A DNA stretch of 64,000 bases. It comes from Hippophae tibetana. Lineage: Eukaryota > Streptophyta > Magnoliopsida > Rosales > Elaeagnaceae. The position numbers and the translations under genes were made by a program. The notes under the pieces were generated by a model, which made no database searches, was not told the origin of the DNA, and was given only the letters and a program-made list of their open reading frames with translations. Shown piece by piece: positions 13,578 through 25,467 of this stretch (positions are counted from its first letter, which is position 1; the number at the start of each line of letters is the position of its first letter). Location of the stretch: assembly GCA_037013495.1 (NCBI GenBank), contig CM072810.1, forward strand, positions 33,819,843-33,883,842, in the 5' to 3' direction.

Positions 13578-16528
13578 TAGGTTACCTTATCATTTTCAAG
13601 CAAAAGTTACCTTCCTTAAATACATGAAAAATCCTTGTGAACTTACTCTTAAATGAATCACTTGGGCAAGTATTCGAACTGCATCACTTATATCCAATAT
13701 GTCAACCGTCCACTTTCGAGGACGACAAGAGCTTGGCTTTATAGACATCAAGGATAGTGGTCTTAGCAAAGTTCTTTTTGACACATTTGTTAGAAATGAT
13801 GACTCTAATACCAATGAAGGGAAATGGGATCTACTTTCCCAGAGATTTAGTAAATTTCTTAGATAGAATTAACCCTTTTTTAGGGGTTTTAGAAAAAAAT
13901 AATCTGTGCTCTAAAATGATTATTCCAATGAATTTAGAGTTGTACTTCATCCAAACAACATGAAATATTTTGCAGACCACTCATATAGGTATTTGAGCTA
14001 AAAAATAAACCCAGAACTGCGAAGTTGACCAAAAATATTGAACGCTATATCAAGCAAGAGTATGAAACTTGGAACAAATTCTAATCATGTTTTTCAAACA
14101 TTATCAACTACTCGTACAATTTGGATGGAACTATCAGGAAAGAGAAGTAGATTGAGAAATTCCTTACTAGCTTACCTTATCATTTTCAAGCAAAAGTTAC
14201 CTTCCTTAAATACATGCAAAATCCTTGTGAACTTACTCTTAAATGAATCACTTGTGCAAGTATTCGAACTGCATCACTTGTATCCAATATGTCAACCGTC
14301 CACTTTCGAGGACGGCAAGAGCTTGGCTTTATAGACATCAAGGATAGTGGTCTTAGCAAAGTTCTTTTTGACACAATTGTTAGAAATGATGACTCTAATA
14401 CCAATGAAGAGAAATGGGATCTACTTTCCCAGAGATTTACTAAATTTCTTAGATAGAATTAACCCTTTTTTAGGGGTTTTAGAAAAAAATAATCCGAGCT
14501 CTAAAATGATTATTTCAATGAATTTAGAGTTGTACTTCATCCAAACAACATGAAATATTTTGCAGACCACTCATATAGGTATTTGAGCTAAAAAATAAAC
14601 CCAGAACTGCGAAGTTGACCAAAAATATTGAACGCTATATCAAGCAAGAGTATGAAACTTGGAACAAATTCTAATCATGTTTTTCAAACATTCTCAAATA
14701 GTCGTACAATTTGGGTGGACCTATCAGGAAAGAGAAGTACATTGAGAAATTCCTTACTAGCTTACCTTATCATTTTCAAGCAAAAGATACCATGCTTAAA
14801 TACATGAAAAATCCTTGTGAACTTACTCTTAAATGAATCACTTGGGCAAGTATTCGAACTGCATCACTTGTATCCAATATGTCAACCGTCCACTTTCGAG
14901 GACGGCAATAGCTTGGCTTTAGAGACATCAAGGATAGTGGTCTTAGCAAAGTTCTTTTCGACACAATTGTTAGAAATGATGACTCTAATACCAATGAAGA
15001 GAAATGGGATCTACTTTCCCAGAGATTTACTAAATTTCTTAGATAGAATTATCCCTTTTTAGGGGTTTTAGTAAAACATAATCCGAGCTCTAAAATGATT
15101 ATTTCAATGAATTTAGAGTTGTACTTCATCCAAACAACATGAAATATTTTGCAGACCACTCATATAGGTATTTGAGCTACAAAATAAATCTAGAAATACG
15201 AAGTTGACCAAAAATATTTGAACGCTATATTAAGCAAGAGTATGAAACTTGGAACAAATTCTAATCATGTTTTTCAAACATTATCAACTAGTCGTACAAT
15301 TTGGGTGGAACTATCAGGAAAGAGAAGTAGATTGAGAAATTCCTTACTAGCTTACCTTATCATTTTCAAGCAAAACTTACTTTGCTTAAATAAATGAAAA
15401 ATCCTTGTGAACTTACTGTTAAATGAATCACTTGGGCAAGTATTCGAACTGCATCACTTGCATCCAATATGTCAGCCATTCACTTTCGAGGACGGCAAGA
15501 GCTTGGCTTTATAGACATCAAGGATAATGGTCTTAGCAATGATCTTTTTGACACAATTATTAGAAATGATGACTCTAATATTAATGAAGAGAAATGGGAT
15601 CTACTTTCCCAGAGATTTACTAAATTTCTTAGATAGAATTAACCCTTTTTTAGGGGTTTTAGAAAAAAATAATCCGAGCTCTAAAATGATTATTTCAATG
15701 AATTTAGAGTTGTACTTCATCCAAACAACATGAAATATTTTGCAGACCACTCATATAGGTATTTGAGCTACAAAATAAACCTAGAAATACGAAGTTGGCC
15801 AAAAGTTTTTGAACGCTATATGAAGCAAGAGTATGAAACTTGGAACAAATTCTAATCATATTTTTCAAACATTATCAACTAGTCGTACAATTTGGGTGGA
15901 ACTAACAGGAAAGAGAAGTAGATTGAGAAATTCCTTACTAGCTTACCTTATCATTTTCAAGCAAAAGTTACCTTGCTTAAATACATGAAAAATTCTTGTG
16001 AACTTACTCTTAAATGAATCACTTGGGCAAGTATTCGAACTGCATCACTTGTATCCAATATGTCAACCGTCCACTTTCGAGGACGGCAAGAGCTTGGCTT
16101 TATAGACATCAAGGATAGTGGTCTTAGCAAAGTTCTTTTTGACACAATTGTTAGAAATGATGACTCTAATACCAATGAAGAGAAATGGGATCTACTTTCC
16201 CAGAGATTTACTAAATTTCTTAGATAGAATTAACCCTTTTTTAGGGGTTTTAGAAAAAAATAATCCGAGCTCTAAAATGATTATTTCAATGAATTTAGAG
16301 TTGTACTTCATCCAAACAACATGAAATATTTTGTAGACCACTCATATAGGTATTTGAGCTAAAAAATAAACCCAGAACTGCGAAGTTGACCAAAAATATT
16401 GAACGCTATATAAAGCAAGAGTATGAAACTTGGAACAAATTCTAATCATGTTTTTCAAACATTATCAACTAGTCGTACAATTTGGGTGGAACTATCAGGA
16501 AAGAGAAGTAGATTGAGAAATTCCTTAC
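13578..16528 (+). repeat. Five-monomer higher-order repeat, copy 2 (M24-M28, order a-b-c-d-e)
   Basis: Starts are 13578, 14168, 14758, 15348 and 15939. Every class-specific marker of copy 1 reappears 2951 bp downstream in the same order. Small differences accumulated after duplication: ACACATTTGTTAG in monomer a (13783 region), TTAGAGACATC in monomer c (near 14920), ACAATTATTAG in monomer d (near 15555) and TATATAAAGC in monomer e (near 16410). Monomer d keeps its 591-bp length in both copies. Confidence 0.93.
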
Positions 16529-17709
16529 TAGCTTACCTTATCATTTTCAAGCAAAAGTTACTTTGCTTAAATAAATGAAAAATCCTTGTGAACTTACTGT
16601 TAAATGAATCACTTGGGCAAGTATTCGAACTGCATCACTTGCATCCAATATGTCAGCCATTCACTTTCGAGGACGGCAAGAGCTTGGCTTTATAGACATC
16701 AAGGATAATGGTCTTAGCAATGATCTTTTTGACACAATTGTTAGAAATGATGACTCTAATATTAATGAAGAGAAATGGGATCTACTTTCCCAGAGATTTA
16801 CTAAATTTCTTAGATAGAATTAACCCTTTTTTAGGGGTTTTAGAAAAAAATAATCCGAGCTCTAAAATGATTATTTCAATGAATTTAGAGTTGTACTTCA
16901 TCCAAACAACATGAAATATTTTGCAGACCACTCATATAGGTATTTGAGCTACAAAATAAACCTAGAAATACGAAGTTGACCAAAAGTTTTTGAACGCTAT
17001 ATGAAGCAAGAGTATGAAACTTGGAACAAATTCTAATCATATTTTTCAAACATTATCAACTAGTCGTACAATTTGGGTGGAACTAACAGGAAAGAGAAGT
17101 AGATTGAGAAATTCCTTACTAGCTTACCTTATCATTTTCAAGCAAAAGTTACCTTGCTTAAATACATGAAAAATTCTTGTGAACTTACTCTTAAATGAAT
17201 CACTTGGGCAAGTATTCGAACTGCATCACTTGTATCCAATATGTCAACCGTCCACTTTCGAGGACGGCAAGAGCTTGGCTTTATAGACATCAAGGATAGT
17301 GGTCTTAGCAAAGTTCTTTTTGACACAATTGTTAGAAATGATGACTCTAATACCAATGAAGAGAAATGGGATCTACTTTCCCAGAGATTTACTAAATTTC
17401 TTAGATAGAATTAACCCTTTTTTAGGGGTTTTAGAAAAAAATAATCCGAGCTCTAAAATGATTATTTCAATGAATTTAGAGTTGTACTTCATCCAAACAA
17501 CATGAAATATTTTGTAGACCACTCATATAGGTATTTGAGCTAAAAAATAAACCCAGAACTGCGAAGTTGACCAAAAATATTGAACGCTATATAAAGCAAG
17601 AGTATGAAACTTGGAACAAATTCTAATCATGTTTTTCAAACATTCTCAACTAGTCGTACAATTTGGGTGGAACTATCAGGAAAGAGAAGTAGATTGAGAA
17701 ATTCCTTAT
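16529..17709 (+). repeat. Extra d-e dimer (M29-M30) after the second pentamer
   Basis: Starts are 16529 and 17120. M29 has the d markers (AATAAATGAAAA, AGCAATGATC, CCAAAAGTTTTTGAAC; 591 bp). M30 has the e markers (AAAAATTCTTG, TTTTGTAGACC, TATATAAAGC). The pair repeats M27-M28 at an offset of 1181 bp. The simplest reading is a two-monomer duplication inside an existing pentamer array by unequal exchange. Confidence 0.9.
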
Positions 17710-20069
17710 TAGCTTACCTTATTATTTTCAAGCAAAAGTTACCTTCCTTAAATACATGAAAAATCCTTGTGAACTTACTCTTAAATGAATCACTTGGGCA
17801 AGTATTCGAACTGCATCACTTATATCCAATATGTCAACCGTCCACTTTCGAGGACGACAAGAGCTTGGCTTTATAGACATCAAGGATAGTGGTCTTAGCA
17901 AAGTTCTTTTTGACACATTTGTTAGAAATGATGACTCTAATACCAATGAAGGGAAATGGGATCTACTTTCCCAGAGATTTACTAAATTTCTTAGATAGAA
18001 TTAACCCTTTTTTAGGGGTTTTAGAAAAAAATAATCTGAGCTCTAAAATGATTATTCCAATGAATTTAGAGTTGTACTTCATCCAAACAACATGAAATAT
18101 TTTGCAGACCACTCATATAGGTATTTGAACTAAAAAATAAACCCAGAATTGTGAAGTTGACCAAAAATATTGAACGCTATATCAAGCAAGAGTATGAAAC
18201 TTGGAACAAATTCTAATCATGTTTTTCAAACATTATCAACTACTCGTACAATTTGGATGGAACTATCAGGAAAGAGAAGTAGATTGAGAAATTCCTTACT
18301 AGCTTACCTTATCATTTTCAAGCAAAAGTTACCTTCCTTAAATACATGAAAAATCCTTGTGAACTTACTCTTAAATGAATCACTTCGGCAAGTATTCGAA
18401 CTGCATCACTTATATCCAATATGTCAACCGTCCACTTTCGAGGACGACAAGAGCTTGGCTTTATAGACATCAAGGATAGTGGTCTTAGAAAAGTTCTTTT
18501 TGACACATTTGTTAGAAATTATGACTCTAATATTAATGAAGAGAAATGGGATCTACTTTCCCAGAGATTTACTAAATTACTTAGATAGAATTAACCCTTT
18601 TTTAGGGGTTTTAGAAAAAAATAATCCGTGCTCTAAAATGATTATTTCTATGAATTTAGAGTTGTACTTCATCCAAACAACATGAAATATTTTGCAGACC
18701 ACTCATATAGGTATTTGAGCTACAAAATAAACCTAGAACTGCGAAGTTGACCAAAAATATTGAACGCTACATCAAGCAAGAGTATGAAACTTGGAACAAA
18801 TTCTAATCATGTTTTTCAAACATTATCAACTACTCGTACAATTTGGATGGAACTATGAGGAAAGAGAAGTAGATTGAGAAATTCCTTACTAGCTTACCTT
18901 ATCATTTTCAAGCAAAAGTTACCTTGCTTAAATACATGAAAAATCCTTGTGAACTTACTCTTAAATGAATCACTTGGGCAAGTATTCGAACTGCATCACT
19001 TATATCCAATATGTCAACCGTCCACTTTCGAGGACGACAAGAGCTTGGCTTTATAGACATCAAGGATAGTGGTCTTAGCAAAGTTCTTTTTGACACAATT
19101 GTTAGAAATGATGACTCTAATACCAATGAAGGGAAATGGGATCTACTTTCCCAGAGATTAACTAAATTTCTTAGATAGAATTAACCCTTTTTTAGGGGTT
19201 TTAGAAAAAAATAATCCGAGCTCTAAAATGATTATTTCAATGAATTTAGAGTTGTACTTCATCCAAACAACATGAAATATTTTGCAGACCACTCATATAG
19301 GTATTTGAGCTAAAAAATAAACCCAGAACTGCGAAGTTGACCAAAAATATTGAACGCTATATCAAGCAAGAGTATGAAACTTGGAACAAATTCTAATCAT
19401 GTTTTTCAAACATTATCAACTACTCGTACAATTTGGATGGAACTATCAGGAAAGAGAAGTAGATTGAGAAATTCCTTACTAGCTTACCTTATCATTTTCA
19501 AGCAAAAGTTACCTTCCTTAAATACATGAAAAATCCTTGTGAACTTACTCTTAAATGAATCACTTCGGCAAGTATTCGAACTGCATCACTTATATCCAAT
19601 ATGTCAACCGTCCACTTTCGAGGACGACAAGAGCTTGGCTTTATAGACATCAAGGATAGTGGTCTTAGAAAAGTTCTTTTTGACACATTTGTTAGAAATT
19701 ATGACTCTAATATTAATGAAGAGAAATGGGATCTACTTTCCCAGAGATTTACTAAATTACTTAGATAGAATTAACCCTTTTTTAGGGGTTTTAGAAAAAA
19801 ATAATCCGTGCTCTAAAATGATTATTTCTATGAATTTAGAGTTGTACTTCATCCAAACAACATGAAATATTTTGCAGACCACTCATATAGGTATTTGAGC
19901 TAAAAAATAAACCCAGAACTGCGAAGTTGACCAAAAATATTGAACGCTATATCAAGCAAGAGTATGAAACTTGGAACAAATTCTAATCATGTTTTTCAAA
20001 CATTATCAACTACTCGTACAATTTGGATGGAACTATCAGGAAAGAGAAGTAGATTGAGAAATTCCTTAC
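17710..20069 (+). repeat. Rearranged a-x-a'-x segment (M31-M34)
   Basis: Starts are 17710 (a), 18300 (x), 18890 (a') and 19480 (x). M31 has the a markers. M32 and M34 are near copies of each other at +1180 bp and share CACTTCGGCAAG, CTTAGAAAAGTTC, AGAAATTATGACTC, AAATTACTTAG and TTTCTATGAAT. The latter half of M32 differs from M34 and instead matches M18 (CGCTACATCAAGC, ATGAGGAAAG), and M33 resembles M19, which followed M18. The segment therefore looks like a-type DNA into which an x-a' pair was inserted and then duplicated, with at least one breakpoint inside a monomer. Confidence 0.85.
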
Positions 20070-22430
20070 TAGCTTACCTTATCATTTTCAAGCAAAAGTT
20101 ACCTTCCTTAAATACATGAAAAATCCTTGTGAACTTACTCTTAAATGAATCACTTGTGCAAGTATTCGAACTGCATCACTTGTATCCAATATGTCAACCG
20201 TCCACTTTCGAGGACGGCAAGAGCTTGGCTTTATAGACATCAAGGATAGTGGTCTTAGCAAAGTTCTTTTTGACACAATTGTTAGAAATGATGACTCTAA
20301 TACCAATGAAGAGAAATGGGATCTACTTTCCCAGAGATTTACTAAATTTCTTAGATAGAATTAACCCTTTTTTAGGGGTTTTAGAAAAAAATAATCCGAG
20401 CTCTAAAATGATTATTTCAATGAATTTAGAGTTGTACTTCATCCAAACAACATGAAATATTTTGCAGACCACTCATATAGGTATTTGAGCTAAAAAATAA
20501 ACCCAGAACTGCGAAGTTGACCAAAAATATTGAACGCTATATCAAGCAAGAGTATGAAACTTGGAACAAATTCTAATCATGTTTTTCAAACATTCTCAAA
20601 TAGTCGTACAATTTGGGTGGACCTATCAGGAAAGAGAAGTACATTGAGAAATTCCTTACTAGCTTACCTTATCATTTTCAAGCAAAAGATACCATGCTTA
20701 AATACATGAAAAATCCTTGTGAACTTACTCTTAAATGAATCACTTGGGCAAGTATTCGAACTGCATCACTTGTATCCAATATGTCAACCGTCCACTTTCG
20801 AGGACGGCAAGAGCTTGGCTTTATAGACATCAAGGATAGTGGTCTTAGCAAAGTTCTTTTCGACACAATTGTTAGAAATGATGACTCTAATACCAATGAA
20901 GAGAAATGGGATCTACTTTCCCAGAGATTTACTAAATTTCTTAGATAGAATTATCCCTTTTTAGGGGTTTTAGTAAAACATAATCCGAGCTCTAAAATGA
21001 TTATTTCAATGAATTTAGAGTTGTACTTCATCCAAACAACATGAAATATTTTGCAGACCACTCATATAGGTATTTGAGCTACAAAATAAATCTAGAAATA
21101 CGAAGTTGACCAAAAATATTTGAACGCTATATTAAGCAAGAGTATGAAACTTGGAACAAATTCTAATCATGTTTTTCAAACATTATCAACTAGTCGTACA
21201 ATTTGGGTGGAACTATCAGGAAAGAGAAGTAGATTGAGAAATTCCTTACTAGCTTACCTTATCATTTTCAAGCAAAAGTTACTTTGCTTAAATAAATGAA
21301 AAATCCTTGTGAACTTACTGTTAAATGAATCACTTGGGCAAGTATTCGAACTGCATCACTTGCATCCAATATGTCAGGCATTCACTTTCGAGGACGGCAA
21401 GAGCTTGGCTTTATAGACATCAAGGATAATGGTCTTAGCAATGATCTTTTTGACACAATTGTTAGAAATGATGACTCTAATATTAATGAAGAGAAATGGG
21501 ATCTACTTTCCCAGAGATTTACTAAATTTCTTAGATAGAATTAACCCTTTTTTAGGGGTTTTAGAAAAAAATAATCCGAGCTCTAAAATGATTATTTCAA
21601 TGAATTTAGAGTTGTACTTCATCCAAACAACATGAAATATTTTGCAGACCACTCATATAGGTATTTGAGCTACAAAATAAACCTAGAAATACGAAGTTGA
21701 CCAAAAGTTTTTGAACGCTATATGAAGCAAGAGTATGAAACTTGGAACAAATTCTAATCATATTTTTCAAACATTATCAACTAGTCGTACAATTTGGGTG
21801 GAACTAACAGGAAGGAGAAGTAGATTGAGAAATTCCTTACTAGCTTACCTTATCATTTTCAAGCAAAAGTTACCTTGCTTAAATACATGAAAAATTCTTG
21901 TGAACTTACTCTTAAATGAATCACTTGGGCAAGTATTCGAACTGCATCACTTGTATCCAATATGTCAACCGTCCACTTTCGAGGACGGCAAGAGCTTGGC
22001 TTTATAGACATCAAGGATAGTGGTCTTAGCAAAGTTCTTTTTGACACAATTGTTAGAAATGATGACTCTAATACCAATGAAGAGAAATGGGATCTACTTT
22101 CCCAGAGATTTACTAAATTTCTTAGATAGAATTAACCCTTTTTTTGGGGTTTTAGAAAAAAATAATCCGAGCTCTAAAATGATTATTTCAATGAATTTAG
22201 AGTTGTACTTCATCCAAACAACATGAAATATTTTGTAGACCACTCATATAGGTATTTGAGCTAAAAAATAAACCCAGAACTGCGAAGTTGACCAAAAATA
22301 TTGAACGCTATATAAAGCAAGAGTATGAAACTTGGAACAAATTCTAATCATGTTTTTCAAACATTCTCAACTAGTCGTACAATTTGGGTGGAACTATTAG
22401 GAAAGAGAAGTACATTGAGAAATTCCTTAC
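20070..22430 (+). repeat. Partial pentamer b-c-d-e (M35-M38)
   Basis: Starts are 20070 (b), 20660 (c), 21250 (d) and 21841 (e). The four monomers carry the b, c, d and e markers in the same order as in both full pentamers and sit 5902 bp (ten monomers) downstream of copy 2. M36 reads GACGGCAAGAG where M21 and M26 read GACGGCAATAG. M37 reads GTCAGGCATTC. M38 has TTTTTTTGGGG at 22138-22148. The a monomer that would precede b is replaced by x (M34). Confidence 0.9.
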
Positions 22431-25400
22431 TAACTTACCTTATCATTTTCAAGCAAAAGATACCATGCTTAAATACATGAAAAATCCTTGTGAACTTACT
22501 CTTAAATGAATCACTTGGGCAAGTATTCGAACTGCATCACTTGTATCCAATATGTCAACCGTTCACTTTCGAGGACGGCAAGAGCTTGGCTTTATAGACA
22601 TCAAGGATAATGGTCTTAGCAAAGATCTTTTTGACACAATTGTTAGAAATGATAACTCTAATACCAATGAAGAGAAATGGGATCTACTTTCCCAGAGATT
22701 TACTAAATTTCTTAGATAGAATTATCCCTTTTTAGGGGTTTTAGAAAAACATAATCTGAGCTCTAAAATGATTATTTCAATGAATTTAGAGTTGTACTTC
22801 ATCCAAACAACATGAAATATTTTGCAGACCACTCATATAGGTATTTGAGCTACAAAATAAATCTAGAAATACGAAGTTGACCAAAAATATTTGAACGCTA
22901 TATTAAGCAAGAGTATGAAACTTGGAACAAATTCTAATCATGTTTTTCAAACATTATCAACTAGTCGTACAATTTGGGTGGAACTATCAGGAAAGAGAAG
23001 TAGATTGAGAAATTCCTTACTAGCTTACCTTATCATTTTCAAGCAAAAGTTACTTTGCTTAAATACATGAAAAATCCTTGTGAACTTACTGTTAAATGAA
23101 TCACTTGGGCAAGTATTCGAACTGCATCACTTGCATCCAATATGTCAGCCATTCACTTTCGAGGACGGCAAGAGCTTGGCTTTATAGACATCAAGGATAA
23201 TGGTCTTAGCAATGATCTTTTTGACACAATTGTTAGAAATGATGACTCTAATATTAATGAAGAGAAATGGGATCTACTTTCCAAGAGATTTACTAAATTT
23301 CTTAGATAGAATTAACCCTTTTTTATGGGTTTTAGAAAAAAATAATCCGAGCTATAAAATGATTATTTCAATGAATTTAGAGTTGTACTTCATCCAAACA
23401 ACATGAAATATTTTGCAGACCACTCAATCATCCGAGTTCTAAAATGATTATTTCAATGAATTTAGAGTTGTACTTCATCCAAACAACATGAAATATTTTG
23501 CAGACCACTCATATAGGTATTTGAGCTACAAAATAAATCTAGAAATACGAAGTTGACCAAAAATATTTGAACGCTATATTAAGCAAGAGTATGAAACTTG
23601 GAACAAATTCTAATCATGTTTTTCAAACATTATCAACTAGTCGTACAATTTGGGTGGAACTATCAGGAAAGAGAAGTAGATTGAGAAATTCCTTACTAGC
23701 TTACCTTATCATTTTCAAGCAAAAGTTACTTTGCTTAAATACATGAAAAATCCTTGTGAACTTACTGTTAAATGAATCACTTGGGCAAGTATTCGAACTG
23801 CATCACTTGCATCCAATATGTCAGCCATTCACTTTCGAGGACGGCAAGAGCTTGCTTTATAGACATCAAGGATAATGGTCTTAGCAAAGATCTTTTTGAC
23901 ACAATTGTTAGAAATGATGACTCTAATATTAATGAAGAGAAATGGGATCTACTTTCCAAGAGATTTACTAAATTTCTTAGATAGAATTAACCCTTTTTTA
24001 TGGGTTTTAGAAAAAAATAATCCGAGCTCTAAAATGATTATTTCAATGAATTTAGAGTTGTACTTCATCCAAACAACATGAAATATTTTGCAGACCACTC
24101 ATATAGGTATTTGAGCTACAAAATAAACCTAGAAATACGAAGTTGACCAAAATTTTTGGAACGCTATATGAAGCAAGAGTATGAAACTTGGAACAAATTC
24201 TAATCATGTTTTTCAAACATTATCAACTACTCGTACAATTTGGATGGAAGTATCAAGAAAGAGAAGTAGATTGAGAAATTCCTTACTAGCTTACCTTATC
24301 ATTTTCAAGCAAAAGTTACCTTGCTTAAATACATGAAAAATCCTTGTGAACTTACTCTTAAATGAATCACTTGGGCAAGTATTCGAACTGCATCACTTGT
24401 ATCCAATATGTCAACCGTCCACTTTCGAGGACGGCAAGAGCTTGGCTTTATATACATCAAGGATAGTGGTCTTAGCAAAGTTCTTTTTGACACAATTGTT
24501 AGAAATGATGACTCTAATACCAATGAAGAAAAATGGGATCTACTTTCCCAGAGATTTACTAAATTTCTTAGATAGAATTAACCCTTTTTTAGGGGTTTTA
24601 GAAAAAAATAATCCGAGCTCTAAAATGATTATTTCAATGAATTTAGAGTTGTACTTCATCCAAACAACATGAAATATTTTGCAGACCACTCATATAGGTA
24701 TTTGAGCTAAAAAATAAACCCAGAACTGCGAAGTTGACCAAAAATATTGAACGCTATATCAAGCAAGAGTTGAAACTTGGAACAAATTCTAATCATGTTT
24801 TTCAAACATTATCAACTACTCGTACAATTTGGATGGAACTATCAGGAAAGAGAAGTAGATTGAGAAATTCCTTACTAGCTTACCTTATCATTTTCAAGCA
24901 AAAGTTACCTTGCTTAAATACAAGAAAAATCCTTGTGAACTTACTCTTAAATGAATCACTTGGGCAAGTATTCGAACTGCATCACTTGTATCCAACATGT
25001 CAACTGTCCGCTTTCGAGGACGGCAAGAGCTTGGCTTTATAGACATCAAGGATAGTGGTCTTAGCAAAGTTCTTTTTGACACAATTGTTAGAAATGATGA
25101 CTCTAATACCAATGAAGAGAAATGGGATCCACTTTCCCAGAGATTTACTAAATTTCTTAGATAGAATTAACCCTTTTTTTAGGGGTTTTAGAAAAAAATA
25201 ATCCGAGCTCTAAAATGATAATTTCAATGAATTTAGAGTTATACTTTATCCAAACAACATGAAATATTTTGCAGACAAATCATATAGGTATTTGAGCTAA
25301 AAAATAAACCCAGAACTACGAAGTTGACCAAAAAATTTTGAACGCTATATGAAGTAAGAGTATGAAACTTGGAACAAATTCTAATCATGTTTTTCAAACA

Positions 25401-25467
25401 TTATCAACTAGTCGTACAATTCGGGTGGAACTAACAGGAAAGAGAAGTAGATTGAGAAATTCCTTAC
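22431..25467 (+). repeat. Satellite block M39-M43, irregular, with a 676-bp monomer
   Basis: Starts are 22431, 23021, 23697, 24287 and 24876. M39 is an A/B/A mosaic: AACCGTTCAC, then AATGGTC and AAAGATC, then ACCAATG. M40 and M41 share CAGCCATTC, TTTCCAAGAG and TTTTTATGGG; M40 has an 85-bp internal duplication (listed separately). M41 lacks one G in GCTTGGCTTT, giving GCTTGCTTT, the same change that later becomes common from about 49 kb onward. M42 lacks an A in GAGTATGAAAC (near 24770). M43 has an extra T in the homopolymer near 25175. Confidence 0.88.
23346..23511 (+). repeat. Internal 85-bp direct duplication inside monomer M40
   Basis: The stretch from TCCGAG to CCACTCA occurs twice in direct orientation, 23346-23426 and 23431-23511, at an offset of 85 bp. 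Copy 1 reads GAGCTATAAAATG and copy 2 reads GAGTTCTAAAATG; the rest of the copies match. The junction is CACTCA-ATCATCCG at about 23426-23431. It makes the monomer 676 bp and is the only large indel I found among 108 copies. The two copies differ slightly, so a slipped-strand or out-of-register exchange between two different monomers fits better than a perfect recent copy. Confidence 0.92.

Noticed and set aside
24346-24672. Longest open frame in the window, about 108 codons
   Set aside because: It is two frames of the ordinary monomer joined because one stop codon is altered in M42. It is not repeated in the neighbours and has no family resemblance.
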